From the NCBI GenBank assembly GCA_018269055.1, contig JAFDVI010000002.1, positions 24,836 through 70,753 on the forward strand: a DNA stretch of 45,918 bases, read 5' to 3'. Shown one piece after another: positions 8,477 through 18,514 of this stretch. Below the pieces are notes generated by a model. The model ran no database searches. It saw only the letters and a list, made by a program, of their open reading frames with translations, and was not told where the DNA came from. The position numbers and the translations under genes were made by a program. How positions within the stretch are numbered: the first letter of the stretch is position 1; each line of letters opens with the position of its first letter. The stretch is from Acidobacteriota bacterium. GTDB taxonomy: Bacteria; Acidobacteriota; Blastocatellia; RBC074.

Positions 8477-8977
8477 GATTGATCTCCCTTCAAGTTTTAT
8501 CTTCGAAGAATGGTACTCAGGTTGAATCCTGGCGGAATTCAGTGGTTGGCGGCGAGGTGTAACGCGGAAGCCATGATGCTGAGCTGATCCACGAATGCGT
8601 CACACCTCCATTCCACCATCCGGTTCCAGCACAAAACTGAAAACAAAATGCACTCTTGTAGGTGCACTGTTGAATATCTGATGACACCTGATCAGTCCGT
8701 CATCGAACATATCCACAATGCTTTGTCATCAGTTCTGCGACGCAACCCAACACTTGTATGGGCAAGTCCTATACCGTTCCGGGAATCAGCGGGTAGAGCA
8801 GTTAATCAGAAGGAAAGAACACAATCCGCAGACTTTGGGAGTTCTAGTTCGGCGAAAAAAATTAAGCGGCGTGTGGCAAATTGCGACTCGCAGGGGCGAG
8901 TTGCTACAGCATTTTTGCCGTGTGTTTCAGCGGTGATGGATAGGAGAATGGAATTTGGGAAAGAGAGATAAGATGGC
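8477..8977. other. Non-coding gap with no confident gene
   Basis: About 500 bases between two minus-strand genes. An imperfect 12-bp inverted repeat occurs at 8554-8565 and 8597-8608 (GAGGTGTAACGC against GCGTCACACCTC, 11 of 12 paired). Open plus-strand frames at 8648-8971 and 8718-8936 have no recognisable motif or good ribosome site. The region may include the promoter of the 7955-8476 gene, but no clear -35/-10 is visible. Confidence 0.5.
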
Positions 8978-10285
8978 TTATTGGCCGATTCTGCGCGCCA
9001 TCAGTTGTTCCTGTCCCAGGCTTTTCACGACGGGCTGAATCTGTCCGATCCCCAAGCGACCTGCCTCGATGTCCCGCACTCGAATGACCAACTGTTTACC
9101 CGGACTGACGCGCTCGATCAATTGTCTCAGAATCGGTTCTTCCAGCTTTGCCGCCTCAATTCCGCTGCTCAGCAATTCCGCGCGCAAGCTTTCGACGGAA
9201 AATGCCCCACGATCATAAACATCCGGGAAAAGGTGCAGGATGCCGCCTTCCACCACTTGTGAGTCGTAATTGATGTCCACCAGCAATGGAGACTCAAACG
9301 TCACCGCCAACCGATCGGAGCTTTGTTTAACGTGCGAAAGTTGCTGTGGTGAAACCGGCAGTTCAAACGCCGCGATGATCTTTTCCGTCAAATCAAACAG
9401 ATCGTCACCCAGCATGCGCACGCAACCGTGTGAAACCAGATGGCCGATGTCGGAGGGGGTGGCCGCTTCGTCAATCAGATATCCCCCACCAAGCGGAATT
9501 TTGATTTTCCCGATCGGGTTGCGCGAATCCTCCGGGCCAACCCGCTCGTAGGGTTCAGGCCCCGTTGTTCGCCGCACCCATTCGCTGTCGGGCGGAATCC
9601 ATTGTGGATTGAAAATAATCGAACGGGTTTCACGTTCGCCAATGGGAATGGGAAAGCCCTTGCGGCCGATGCCGATGTTATATGCCCTGACCTCTTTTCC
9701 GTTTTGCCAAAGCGTGAGTTGAAAAGCGGGCACGTTGACCGTGATGCGGATATTGCGGTCTCCGGGTTTGAGCAACGTCCGTTCGATTTTTCCGCCGGTG
9801 AATTTGTCCGAGCGCGCCGATTCGTCCGTGCCTACTGAACCGCCAATGACATTGAATGGCTGTGCAGTGGTTTCAGAAGCGGTTTCCACTGCGACAGCAA
9901 CAGGTGTGGTTTCTTTCGTCGTTCCATCGGAGTAAAAAGTTTCCGCCCAAACCAGGCCGGCAAAATCCGATGGCAAATTTAGTTCGGTGGAGAACGTTCC
10001 CGTTGCCGTATGCTTTGGAGTGGTGATCATTTTCAATTCGATCTGTTCCTCAGAACCTTCAGGCTGATCCAGAATTCGCGCCAGCGTCGCTCCCGGTGCT
10101 ACAACTGAAATGGTAGGAGTATCCGAAGCCAAGATCTTCCATTGACCGCGCTCCTGCTGTAGCGGCAGGATTTCAAGTCTCGGTTCCTGTTTGACAACCT
10201 TGTCTTCACGCTTGTTGAAAGAATCGCACATGCCAAGAAAGGCTGCGAACAAGATGACGGTCAAAAATAGAACGATACTTTTCAT
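8978..10285 (-). CDS. L,D-transpeptidase (YkuD domain), exported
   Basis: A 435-residue exported enzyme. The start at 10285 (MKSIVLFLTV) is chosen because AAAGGAATT precedes it and it gives a clean signal peptide; the open frame continues 22 codons upstream. The signal ends near LGMC (C20), an imperfect lipobox, so lipidation is uncertain. The YkuD catalytic domain spans about residues 178-305, with H281 and the catalytic Cys in SHGCVRM (residues 284-290). It forms 3-3 peptide cross-links in peptidoglycan or anchors proteins to it. About 150 residues before the catalytic domain are of unknown fold, with a further 120 after it. Confidence 0.88.
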   Translation of the reverse strand: MKSIVLFLTVILFAAFLGMCDSFNKREDKVVKQEPRLEILPLQQERGQWKILASDTPTISVVAPGATLARILDQPEGSEEQIELKMITTPKHTATGTFSTELNLPSDFAGLVWAETFYSDGTTKETTPVAVAVETASETTAQPFNVIGGSVGTDESARSDKFTGGKIERTLLKPGDRNIRITVNVPAFQLTLWQNGKEVRAYNIGIGRKGFPIPIGERETRSIIFNPQWIPPDSEWVRRTTGPEPYERVGPEDSRNPIGKIKIPLGGGYLIDEAATPSDIGHLVSHGCVRMLGDDLFDLTEKIIAAFELPVSPQQLSHVKQSSDRLAVTFESPLLVDINYDSQVVEGGILHLFPDVYDRGAFSVESLRAELLSSGIEAAKLEEPILRQLIERVSPGKQLVIRVRDIEAGRLGIGQIQPVVKSLGQEQLMARRIGQ

Positions 10286-10699
10286 GGTAATTCCTTTTGA
10301 AGTGGCCTCAGATAACCCTTCTTTCTGATGTGGTAGCAATTGCAATACCAACGACCTTCAAGCGCAAATTGCCGAGCTCTCATAATTTTCAGACAGATCC
10401 CGTGCGGTTACCCGACAATGAGGATTCCTGCTATCGCCCTCTGTAGTTTTAGTCTTTATTGTTGTTTGTACAGTCGTTCCCAAAGTTTTCGGGCGCCTCG
10501 ATCATTGGCCAACTTTTTTGTTCAGATTGGCTTTGTGCTGAAAGCTCGCGGCATGCCACTTGATGTAGCTTCTTGCCCCACGGGTTATGGCTGTAGATGC
10601 GGTATCCGAGGCTCGACCGTGAGCGGCGGCAACCCGGTGAGGACGGCGAGTTTCAAGCTTCACTCAGGCAGGCCTGCTTGTTATGGATTCAACGAAGTT
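10286..10699. other. Intergenic region with a possible short coding remnant
   Basis: About 410 bases between two minus-strand genes. On the minus strand, an uninterrupted frame from about 10640 to a TAA at 10449-10451 contains a protein-like stretch with NPWGKKLHQVACREL, but no convincing start or family match is visible. A 10-bp palindrome GCAGGCCTGC lies at 10669-10678, just after the antiporter stop. The region would also hold the promoter of the L,D-transpeptidase gene. Confidence 0.4.
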
Positions 10700-12118
10700 T
10701 CATTGAGATGTGCGTTTGGTGCTGTCATCTTCCGCTTCGTTTAAGGACACATCCATAACCGGCGACGGTTTTGGTTGCGAACGTTGCAGCGTCCACTTCA
10801 ACGCGGGAGGAGTGACGAGCGTTGTGACAATCACCATAATGACGACCACGCCAAAGGTCGCCCCGCCGATAACCGGTTCGTTGACGCCCTGCGCATTCGG
10901 CAACATCAGCGTGGCTCCAATGCCGGCGAAAATCAGACCTACTTCGCCTCGCGGAATCATGCCCAATCCGACAGCCAGGCGATTAAGACCGCGTTCCAGC
11001 ACAGCCAGCGAGCAGATTTGTTTGCCGATGATCGCCGCCAGGGTCAGCACGGCGGCAAAGCCCAACAGCTCCGGTCTGGCAAACGCTCGAAGTTCGACTT
11101 TGATTCCCATCAACACGAAAAAGATGGGAACCAGTAATGCGCTGACCGGGCGTAACAGTTCATCCAACTGATGCTCTCCGCGATCCCGGAAGGATTCAAA
11201 GTGCGCTTCGTCGAGCACCAATCCGGCGGCAAATGCGCCAACAATTGGCGCCAATCCGACGACCGAAGCCGCCCAAGCAAGCAGAAAACAAAACGAAATC
11301 GCCAAGGCCAGTAAAACGCCCCGGCTTTCCAAATACCCTGCGCGGTGAAAAAGGTGTGGCACCAGGTAATGGCCGATGACCATTGCGCCAACCAAAAAGG
11401 CCAACGCCTTGGCGGTGATGATTGCGACTCCGAACAAAGAAAGTGAGGTTCCAGTCACAGTAGCCTTAATGGCGCCCGCCACTACCGCCAAAATCAACAA
11501 ACCCAAAATATCGTCAATGACGGCTGCGCCGAGGATAATGCGGGATTCGCGCGTTTGCAGTTTTCCCATGTCTTTCAAGACACGCGCCGTAATGCCGACG
11601 CTCGTTGCACAGAGAGTCGCGCCGATGAAGACGTGCCCAAGCTGGGCTTCATTTGGCAAAAAGTATGCAGCAACTCCCCAACCTAATAAAAAAGGAGCAA
11701 CCACGCCCGCAACGGCGACCAACAAAGACGACCAGCCGACCTCCATCATTGCGCTGAGATTCGATTCCAATCCGACCTCAAACAGCAAAATGATCACGCC
11801 GATTTCCGCCAGCGCACCGATGACCTCGTTTGTTTTCAGGGGATCAGCAATTGTCACGCCGAACAGCGCCAGATTGCCAACGACGATTCCTCCCATCAAT
11901 TCGCCTAACACCGCCGGTTGTTTGAATCGTTCAAACAACTCGCCGCCGAGTTTGGCCACAAGCAACATGACAGCGACCCCAACCAACACAAAAGGATCCA
12001 ACCCATGCCCCGAAGCCTCCTCGGCGGCAGCTCCCGTTTCCCCCTTCGCCAGTGTTGTGTGCGTCAAAGCAAGCACTGCGACACCAAGCAAAAGAAGACG
12101 ATTCAAGTTTCGTCTCAT
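10700..12118 (-). CDS. Cation:proton antiporter, CPA2 family
   Basis: Inner-membrane antiporter of 472 residues with about 12 transmembrane helices (Na+/H+ exchanger fold). Typical blocks include FKQPAVLGELMGGIVVGN, ALAEIGVIILLFEVGLE, GATLCATSVGITARVL and GMIPRGEVGLIFA. It has no C-terminal TrkA_N domain, unlike KefB/KefC, and starts with a signal-like helix (residues 1-24) followed by an acidic/His linker. It exchanges Na+ or K+ for H+. The ATG has GGAGC eight bases ahead. It lies downstream (on the minus strand) of no gene in common transcript; the response regulator stop is about 4 genes' order away on the same strand with a 147-base gap. Regulation by the neighbouring two-component pair is plausible but unproven. 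Confidence 0.9.
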   Translation of the reverse strand: MRRNLNRLLLLGVAVLALTHTTLAKGETGAAAEEASGHGLDPFVLVGVAVMLLVAKLGGELFERFKQPAVLGELMGGIVVGNLALFGVTIADPLKTNEVIGALAEIGVIILLFEVGLESNLSAMMEVGWSSLLVAVAGVVAPFLLGWGVAAYFLPNEAQLGHVFIGATLCATSVGITARVLKDMGKLQTRESRIILGAAVIDDILGLLILAVVAGAIKATVTGTSLSLFGVAIITAKALAFLVGAMVIGHYLVPHLFHRAGYLESRGVLLALAISFCFLLAWAASVVGLAPIVGAFAAGLVLDEAHFESFRDRGEHQLDELLRPVSALLVPIFFVLMGIKVELRAFARPELLGFAAVLTLAAIIGKQICSLAVLERGLNRLAVGLGMIPRGEVGLIFAGIGATLMLPNAQGVNEPVIGGATFGVVVIMVIVTTLVTPPALKWTLQRSQPKPSPVMDVSLNEAEDDSTKRTSQ

Positions 12119-12265
12119 TCAATTTGCTCCAAATTGTTTATCCAATGAAAAATCCGCAACAATAAGCTGCAATTCTGTAGCCAATAAATTCAAGCCATTT
12201 ATCAAATATTAGCATCTGTTCTGAATGCCCTATGGAAAGAGGTTGGTGTGCAATGGCGAACCGGT

Positions 12266-13642
12266 TTAAGTTTCTTGATCCACATTGATGCCTTCGCCGC
12301 GATATTCTTCAAGTTTGCGGTAAAGCGTCTTACGATCCAATCCGAGTAGTTCCGCCGCGCGTTTCTTGTTTCCCTTGGTGCGACTCAACGTTCTCAAAAT
12401 ATATTCGCGCTCCAATTCGCGTAAGGTCAGGTTTTGTTCGGCGGATCGTTCGATCAATTCCGCCGCGACCCCGCTTGATCGCACGCGTTTGGGAAGAACA
12501 TCAGGCGTCAGTACGGGCCCTGTGGCAAAAGCAACTGCGCGCTCGATGGCGTTTTCCAATTCGCGTACATTGCCGGGCCAGGAATACGCCGTCAGGATCG
12601 CCAGAGCTTCGGGGGAAACATCGAGCGAAGGTTTGCCCGATGCCTGCGCGGTTTTGGCCAGAAAATGTTCAACCAGCAGAGGGATGTCGAAGGAGCGGTC
12701 ACGCAACGGCGGCACGCGAAGCTGTATGACGTTCAGTCGCCAAAACAGGTCTTCGCGGAATCGCCCGGCGCTCACATCGGCTTCCAGATCGCGGTTGGTT
12801 GCGGCGACCAGCCGCACGTTGACCGGACGTTCGCGGTTTTCTCCAACGCGCCGCACCGTGCCCTCCTGCAATGCGCGCAACAATTTGGGCTGCACAGCCA
12901 TCGGCATTTCGCCGATCTCATCCAGAAAAAGCGTGCCCTGATCTGCCGCTTCAAACAGGCCTGCGCGCGGAGCTTTTGCGCCGGTGAACGCGCCGCCGAC
13001 GTGGCCGAACAATTCCGATTCAATCAATTCAGCCGGAATCGCTGCACAGTTAATGGGGACGAACTGCCCCTTTCGCTCCGACATTTCGTGAATGGCGCGC
13101 GCAACCAGTTCCTTGCCTGTTCCGGATTCGCCCGTAATCAGCACAGTGCTGACCGTGCGAGCGGCCACGGCGAGCGTTTCAAACAGCTTGAGCATAGGGC
13201 GTGATGCGCCAATGATTTTCGCGGGCGCTTTCGGTGATTTGCGTCGCAAACGCGCCTGCTCACGTTGCGGCGCGCTATATTCCAGCGCTTTTTCAATGGT
13301 TCGGAATAGGTCTACCGTTTCAAATGGTTTTGTCAGATATTGAAAAGCGCCTGCCTTGACCATCTCAACTGCCTGTTCCACCGAACCAAATGCCGTGATG
13401 ACAATGACGGGTGTTTCCGCGCGCAATTCCCGCACAGTGACCAGTAATTTATCGCCTTTCACACCGGGCATCCGTACGTCCGTGATGATCAGATCAATCA
13501 TTTCATCTGCGCGCTCGATATGGCGCATGGCTTCATCGCCATCCGATGCTGCGACAACTTCATATCCGGCATCTTCCAATACTTCCAACAACAACTCGCG
13601 CATGTCTTTTGTGTCTTCAGCCACCAATATCCTTGAGTTCAT
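12266..13642 (-). CDS. Sigma-54-dependent response regulator, NtrC family
   Basis: A 458-residue enhancer-binding protein. Receiver domain at residues 1-120 with phospho-acceptor D55 (ITDVRMPG), T83 and K105 (YLTKPF). AAA+ domain with Walker A GESGTGKE (171-178), sigma-54 contact loop GAFTGA (217-222) and Walker [10 protein letters not shown] (about 238-246). A Fis-type helix-turn-helix ends the protein ([16 protein letters not shown]). The start is the ATG at 13642 with GGGGAGG ahead; the frame is open 60 codons further but that lies within the kinase. The start lies 26 bases inside the kinase gene, so the pair is co-translated. It activates sigma-54 promoters when phosphorylated. Confidence 0.93.
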   Translation of the reverse strand: MNSRILVAEDTKDMRELLLEVLEDAGYEVVAASDGDEAMRHIERADEMIDLIITDVRMPGVKGDKLLVTVRELRAETPVIVITAFGSVEQAVEMVKAGAFQYLTKPFETVDLFRTIEKALEYSAPQREQARLRRKSPKAPAKIIGASRPMLKLFETLAVAARTVSTVLITGESGTGKELVARAIHEMSERKGQFVPINCAAIPAELIESELFGHVGGAFTGAKAPRAGLFEAADQGTLFLDEIGEMPMAVQPKLLRALQEGTVRRVGENRERPVNVRLVAATNRDLEADVSAGRFREDLFWRLNVIQLRVPPLRDRSFDIPLLVEHFLAKTAQASGKPSLDVSPEALAILTAYSWPGNVRELENAIERAVAFATGPVLTPDVLPKRVRSSGVAAELIERSAEQNLTLRELEREYILRTLSRTKGNKKRAAELLGLDRKTLYRKLEEYRGEGINVDQET

Positions 13643-15158
13643 GAGCCTCCCCATATTGTTTGACTGGTCGCATCGTCGCAGTAACCGGCGGTTCCGTCTT
13701 TGGCAGGTAAATGGTGAATACAGCGCCACCGCTGCGCCGATTGGCGGCTTCGATCCATCCTCCATGCTCTTCAATGATACGTCGCGTGACCGCCAGCCCC
13801 AATCCTGTGCCTTGCCCGACATCTTTCGTCGTAAAGAACGGATCGAAGATATGCGGCAGGTGTTCCGGCTTGATTCCTGTTCCTGTGTCCATTACCCGAA
13901 TGACGACGAAACTTTGTCCGTTTTTGATTGCCCCGTAATCCTCAGTTTCGATTTGCAGTCGTCCGCCCGACGGCGTGGCATGCGCGGCATTGACGAACAG
14001 GTTCACAAATACCTGACAGAGCAGATTTCGATCGCCTTCAATTTTCAAATGACCTACTTGATCGGTTTCAACCCTCACGCCTACTTTCGTCATCTCGGTT
14101 TCGACGACTTCCAGGGAACTTTCCAGCAATTGTTTTAAGGGCAGCAATTCGCGGCAAAGGTGAAACGGTCGCGCCAGCGTAAGCAATTGATGCACGGTGT
14201 AGGTGATGCTGTCGGCTTGTGCGCCGATGATTTTCAAATTCCGTTCGCGTTTTTCCAGCGGCATGTCCGGAGCGGATAGAATCATGCCCGCGCGGGCTTT
14301 GATGACGTTGAGCGGAGCGCCCATTTCATGAGCGACGCCTGCGGCCAATCGCCCGACCGAAGCAAGCCGCTCGCTCTGCCGCAGTTCGCGTTCCAGTTCC
14401 AGACGTTCTTCGGCTTCGTGTGCGGATGTGCGTCTTTGTTCGGCCAGGCTGTCCGCCATGCGGTTGAATTCGTGCGCCAATTGCGCGAACTCTCTGCTGT
14501 TGGAAGGAATGCTCACGCGGTATCCCAAATCGCCATGACCCAGTGCCGCCGCGCCTCTCACCAATTCGCGAACCGGCGCAAGCAGGCTGCGTCGCATCAC
14601 AGCCAACACGACCATCACGATCACTGCAAAAAGCGCCATTGTCAGAAGCGCGATGTCGCGGCGGGCGCGGCGAATGTCGGCCTTGATGAAAGACATCGGC
14701 TGTGTAATCTCGAATGCGCCGCGTCGTTCCACGCTCACACGCACGGGCATGATGATGGAAAACACTTCCTGGCCGCGCAGCCGCCGCACAACCTCGGCAG
14801 TTTCGCCCGTCGCAATGACGTGGTTCACTTCCGGCGGCTGGCGGATTTCATCGGCGACCAACGGGTCTGAGAGCATCACCGCACGCCCGGTTTCGTCAAA
14901 CAGGATGACGCTGTCAATTTTCGGATTTTCGCTGAGCCGGTTGATTAATCGTTGCGCATCGGTAATTCGCCCGGCGCGATAGGCGTCTTCCAGCGTAATC
15001 TGCAAGGTGACGGCATGAGCGCGCACTTCGTTATGCATCGCCGTCACCAAAATCGCTTCACGCTGACGCAGAATGAAATAACCGGTCAGCGTCATGACAA
15101 CGCCCACCACTAACGTCAGTAAAACGATCAATTTCGCGCTTGTATTCATGCTTCGCAT
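13617..15158 (-). CDS. Membrane sensor histidine kinase (NtrB/AtoS-like)
   Basis: A 513-residue sensor kinase. TM1 at about 9-30, an extracytoplasmic sensor of about 135 residues, TM2 at about 169-188, then HAMP (190-243). The HisKA box [12 protein letters not shown] holds the phospho-acceptor H277. The ATPase domain has [14 protein letters not shown] (N box), [26 protein letters not shown] G1/F boxes and GTGLGLAV (G2). The start at 15158 (MRSMNTS) has AGGG a few bases ahead; 15149 is an alternative, and the open frame to 15257 lacks a ribosome site. The partner regulator starts inside its 3' end. The ligand is unknown; the neighbours are ion transporters. Confidence 0.88.
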   Translation of the reverse strand: MRSMNTSAKLIVLLTLVVGVVMTLTGYFILRQREAILVTAMHNEVRAHAVTLQITLEDAYRAGRITDAQRLINRLSENPKIDSVILFDETGRAVMLSDPLVADEIRQPPEVNHVIATGETAEVVRRLRGQEVFSIIMPVRVSVERRGAFEITQPMSFIKADIRRARRDIALLTMALFAVIVMVVLAVMRRSLLAPVRELVRGAAALGHGDLGYRVSIPSNSREFAQLAHEFNRMADSLAEQRRTSAHEAEERLELERELRQSERLASVGRLAAGVAHEMGAPLNVIKARAGMILSAPDMPLEKRERNLKIIGAQADSITYTVHQLLTLARPFHLCRELLPLKQLLESSLEVVETEMTKVGVRVETDQVGHLKIEGDRNLLCQVFVNLFVNAAHATPSGGRLQIETEDYGAIKNGQSFVVIRVMDTGTGIKPEHLPHIFDPFFTTKDVGQGTGLGLAVTRRIIEEHGGWIEAANRRSGGAVFTIYLPKTEPPVTATMRPVKQYGEAHELKDIGG

Positions 15159-15713
15159 TTGCCCTGGGCGTGCCCGAAAGATGGAGCTCAAGCTCTGGCC
15201 GGGCATGAATCCGCAACCCCAGTCCGCGCCGTTCGCGTTTCGCGCGAACTGCTCCATAAGATTTTATCTTAATCTGATGCTGTACCTTTCCTTCGAGCAC
15301 CTGAATCGAACGAAGGAGTTCGCCGCGACTGGCGGAAACGTCTTCGGTCAAGCCAGCACTCGACCGCAACGTAAGTGCATCACCTGATCATCTCAATGTG
15401 ACTGTGGTTTCAGTCAAACTTTCTTCCGAACTTGCCGCAAACCCAGACCTTCAGGAAATGGTGATTATCCAACTTTTCCAACTCATTGACATGTTATAAG
15501 CGCGCGCCAATTCATCCAGGTCTGCCATAATGAAAGAGCAACCCTTATGCCTACAGCTTGCTGAGAAATGAAGACCTCGGTGCTAATTTTTTTGGAAACT
15601 GGGAAATCCAGCCAAATTTTTCTTAAATGGATATTTTTCCGCTCATAGCGCGAGGCCATTTTAGCCTCGGATGGTAGACTTGTTCATACACAAACAAAAT
15701 ACCTGGGAGGATT
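15159..15713. other. Divergent intergenic region between kinase and ClC genes
   Basis: About 550 bases from which the kinase operon reads left and the ClC operon reads right, so promoters for both are expected here. The half nearest the ClC gene (15580-15640) is A/T-rich with runs such as TTTTTTT and AAATTTTTC. I cannot point to a convincing -35/-10 or sigma-54 -24/-12 pair. Open frames on both strands at 15058-15387 overlap the kinase N-terminus and are judged spurious. Confidence 0.5.
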
Positions 15714-17549
15714 ATGAAGATCAGTGAGGATCGCCGAAACCTGCGATGGCATCGTTTTCAAATCCGTGCGCGTCGGGCTTTCAACCAGATTCCACTGCGG
15801 GAACCGCAAAAGATTTACTTTCTGACATTGCTCATTGGCGCCGTATGCGGGTTGGCGGCGGTCCTGTTTCATTTGCTGCTGGATTATTTTCAAGAACACA
15901 TCATTTATGCCGCTGCGACCATGACGCATTGGTGGCGGACGCCGCTGCTGATACTGATTCCAATGGTTGGCGGATTGATTGCGGGCGCGGGGCTTTATTA
16001 CTTCGCGCCGGAAGCCAGAGGCAGCGGAATCCCGCAAGTGAAAGCGGCATTTTATCTGGAAAGCGGGCGAATCCCGGCGCGGGTAATTCCCGGAAAAATG
16101 CTGCTGGCGGCTTTCAATATCGGCAGCGGAGCGAGTCTGGGGCGCGAAGGGCCGACGGTTCAAATTTGCGCCGCCATTGCCTCGTTGTTGGGAAGGGTTT
16201 TTGCCATTTCCAGGCGCAATCGGCAAAGCCTGGTTCCGGTGGGTGCTGCGGCGGGATTGGCCGCCGCGTTCAATACGCCGATTGCGGCGGTGACATTTAC
16301 GTTGGAAGAAATTCTTGGCAATACCGCCAGCAAACCGCTCGGTTCGATTGTGATTGCCGCGGTCATTGCGGCGGTCATCGAACGCTCCATCTTGGGTGAC
16401 AAGGCGATCTTCAGTGTTCCGGCTTACACGCTCAATAGCGCATTTGAATTGCTCTTTTATGCTTTGCTGGGATTGTTGGCGGGGTTGGCGGCGGTCGCTT
16501 TTAACGTCAGTTTGCTTCGGTTGCGAGCATATTTTCGAAAGCAAAAGAAAGTGCCGCAATGGGCTACGCCGGGCGTTGGCGGGTTGATTCTGGGAGCCAT
16601 CGGATTGACGGCATTGTTGTTGACGGGTTCATCCAGCGTTTTCGGCGTCGGGTATGAATTGCTTTCAGTCGAATTGCAAGGCGGTTTGCCGCTGAAATTG
16701 CTGCTGGTGCTGGCAGTTTTCAAATTGGTGGCGACGGTGGTGTCTTACAGTTCAGGTTCATCGGGCGGCATCTTTGGGCCTTCGCTATATGTCGGAGGAA
16801 TGATTGGCGGCGCCGTGGGGTTGCTGACGCAATTTGCCTTGGGAAATCCGTTGATTCATCCCGGTGCGTTCGCGCTGGTCGGAATGGGAGCGTTTTTCGC
16901 CGGGGTGGTGCGTGCTCCGGTCACTTCGATCATTATCATCTTTGAAATGACACATAACTACTCGATCATCTTGCCGCTGATGATCGCCAACATCATCAGC
17001 TATGCACTGGCGACCGAATTGAATCCGACGCCGATTTATGACGCGCTGTTATTGCAGGACGGAATCCATCTGCCGCATTCAGAAACACAAGTACTCAAAC
17101 GGCTCACCGTCGGCGCGGTGATGACCAGGAACGTCGCGACCCTGAACAACAACCTGACCGTCGCGCAAGCATTTGAGTATGTGCAAACCCTTCCGCAACT
17201 TCATCGCGCGTATCCGATGCTTGATGCAAATGGGCGGCTGGCCGGACTTGTCACATACAACGATTTGAAGCGCGCCCTGGCAGCAGGGCAATCCGAACAC
17301 AGGCTCGGTGAATTGAGCAGTAAAAAACTGGTTCAGGCACATCCCGACGATACGCTGCAAATGGTCGTGTTCAAACTTGGGCGAAGAGGGTACATGCGTA
17401 TGCCCGTTGTCAGCCGTCACGATCCGACGACGCTGCTGGGAATCATCACCATGCACGACATCGCCGCGGCCTTGGCGGAAGAAGACGGCGATGCCGACCT
17501 GCTTCGTACAACGGAAGAATTGCGCACAGTGCAAAAGGACGGGACATGA
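15714..17549 (+). CDS. ClC family chloride channel/transporter with CBS domain pair
   Basis: Inner-membrane ClC protein of 611 residues. Selectivity-filter motifs: GSGIPQVK (103-110), GREGPTVQI with the gating glutamate E145, and GGIFGPSLYVGG. The LEEILGN segment matches the internal proton-glutamate region of ClC antiporters, so H+/Cl- exchange is likely. Residues from about 465 form two CBS domains (VMTRNVATL... and LVQAHPDDTLQMV...), which bind adenine nucleotides and regulate gating. The ATG has GGGAGGA ahead. The gene overlaps the methyltransferase start by four bases. It probably contributes to charge compensation or acid resistance. Confidence 0.93.
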   Translation: MKISEDRRNLRWHRFQIRARRAFNQIPLREPQKIYFLTLLIGAVCGLAAVLFHLLLDYFQEHIIYAAATMTHWWRTPLLILIPMVGGLIAGAGLYYFAPEARGSGIPQVKAAFYLESGRIPARVIPGKMLLAAFNIGSGASLGREGPTVQICAAIASLLGRVFAISRRNRQSLVPVGAAAGLAAAFNTPIAAVTFTLEEILGNTASKPLGSIVIAAVIAAVIERSILGDKAIFSVPAYTLNSAFELLFYALLGLLAGLAAVAFNVSLLRLRAYFRKQKKVPQWATPGVGGLILGAIGLTALLLTGSSSVFGVGYELLSVELQGGLPLKLLLVLAVFKLVATVVSYSSGSSGGIFGPSLYVGGMIGGAVGLLTQFALGNPLIHPGAFALVGMGAFFAGVVRAPVTSIIIIFEMTHNYSIILPLMIANIISYALATELNPTPIYDALLLQDGIHLPHSETQVLKRLTVGAVMTRNVATLNNNLTVAQAFEYVQTLPQLHRAYPMLDANGRLAGLVTYNDLKRALAAGQSEHRLGELSSKKLVQAHPDDTLQMVVFKLGRRGYMRMPVVSRHDPTTLLGIITMHDIAAALAEEDGDADLLRTTEELRTVQKDGT

Positions 17550-18250
17550 GCGAAGCAACTCGTCGAAAACCGGAAATTGAACGAGTCACCAGGACCCATC
17601 AGGAAGCAAAGTCTTCTTACGACCGGATGAGCGGTTGGTACGATTTGCTGACCGACCGCAGCGAAAGGAAGTCGCGTGATCTTGGTCTGAAGCTATTGCA
17701 GGCGCGCGAAGGAGAAAAAGCGCTGGTGATTGGTTGCGGCACCGGACACGGTGTTTTGACCTTGATGCGCGACGTTGGCAATACGGGCAAGGTTTTTGGC
17801 ATTGATCTTTCGGAAGGAATGCTGGCCGTGACACGCGAGCGGTTGTTGGACGCCGGTCTGGCCGGCCGAATGGAACTGGAATGCGCCGATGCAACGGCGC
17901 TTCCGTTTGCAACAGAGGTCTTTGATGCGGCTTTCATGAGCTTCACGCTTGAATTGTTTGATACGCCGGAAATTCCTGTTGTTTTGCGCGAATGCCGCCG
18001 GGTGCTGAAAGTCGGCGGGCGAATTTGTGTTGTCGGAATGTCCCGGCAGGGAAAAGACAGTTTGATGATCAGGCTGTATGAGTGGGCGCACCGAAAGATG
18101 CCCGGTTATGTGGATTGCCGCCCGATTTATGTTCAAGAGGTGATTGAACAGGCAGGCTTTCGGGTTGTGAAGGCTATCAAAAATTCCATTTGGGGGCTGC
18201 CGGTGGAAATTGTTCAGGCGGAAAATCCCACTTTGCAGTATCGGATATAG
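17546..18250 (+). CDS. Class I SAM-dependent methyltransferase (UbiE-like)
   Basis: A 234-residue cytoplasmic methyltransferase. The SAM-binding motif I is VIGCGTGHG (about 61-69), followed by the acidic end of strand 2 in VFGIDLSEGML and motif II in ADATALPF. The domain order and the motif FDAAFMSFTLELFDTPE are those of the Methyltransf_11/UbiE group, which methylate quinones, lipids or small molecules. The first four bases overlap the ClC stop (ATGA), implying co-translation with an ion channel, an unusual partner. The substrate is not deducible. Confidence 0.85.
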   Translation: MSEATRRKPEIERVTRTHQEAKSSYDRMSGWYDLLTDRSERKSRDLGLKLLQAREGEKALVIGCGTGHGVLTLMRDVGNTGKVFGIDLSEGMLAVTRERLLDAGLAGRMELECADATALPFATEVFDAAFMSFTLELFDTPEIPVVLRECRRVLKVGGRICVVGMSRQGKDSLMIRLYEWAHRKMPGYVDCRPIYVQEVIEQAGFRVVKAIKNSIWGLPVEIVQAENPTLQYRI

Positions 18251-18264
18251 TTCCTCTTGAATTT

Positions 18265-18420
18265 TCAACTCATCGCATGTGGGGCGCTTGTGCGCAGCCG
18301 GGCTTGCAGGTGTTCAACAAACCAGGCGCTGGCGGATTGCGCCGCCGATTCCATCGCCCCCGGCTCTTCAAACAAATGCGTTGCGCCCGGAATGGTCCGC
18401 ATTTCTTTCAAATCGCAGAT
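18265..18420 (-). pseudogene. 3' fragment of a dienelactone hydrolase-family gene
   Basis: The minus strand encodes only the C-terminal 50 or so residues of an alpha/beta hydrolase: EMRTIPGATHLFEEPG then AMESAAQSASAWFVEHL and the normal stop. In intact proteins (dienelactone hydrolase domain, often fused to a phosphoribosyltransferase) this segment holds the catalytic His (GATHLFEEPG). The catalytic Ser/Asp part is absent: homology stops near 18420, exactly where the CHRD remnant on the other strand begins. It is a decayed gene, not a functional one. Confidence 0.7.
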
Positions 18421-18514
18421 TAACGACATCATGAAAAATCCGGGCAATTACTATGTCAACGTACATACCGCCGAATTTCCCAATGGCGCAATACGCGGTC
18501 AACTCGGAAAATAA
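18421..18514 (+). pseudogene. 3' fragment of a CHRD-domain protein gene
   Basis: The plus strand encodes the last 30 residues of a CHRD domain: INDIMKNPGNYYVNVHT followed by AEFPNGAIRGQLGK and a stop. The NYYVNVHT-x5-GAIRGQL pattern is diagnostic for CHRD domains, which occur in secreted bacterial proteins. No signal peptide or upstream CHRD core remains. The open frame does extend left to 18257, but those residues are the reverse of the hydrolase remnant and carry no CHRD similarity. Confidence 0.7.

Noticed and set aside
8648..8971. Possible gene in the 8477-8977 gap
   Set aside because: No ribosome site, no family motif, and composition unlike neighbouring proteins.
11376..12212. Long plus-strand open frame opposite the antiporter gene
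   Set aside because: Its translation is Thr/Pro/Ser-rich with no motif and mirrors the antiporter coding strand, which has clear transmembrane family blocks.
15058..15369. Minus-strand frame overlapping the kinase N-terminus
   Set aside because: It overlaps the signal/TM region of the kinase in another frame and shows no recognisable domain.
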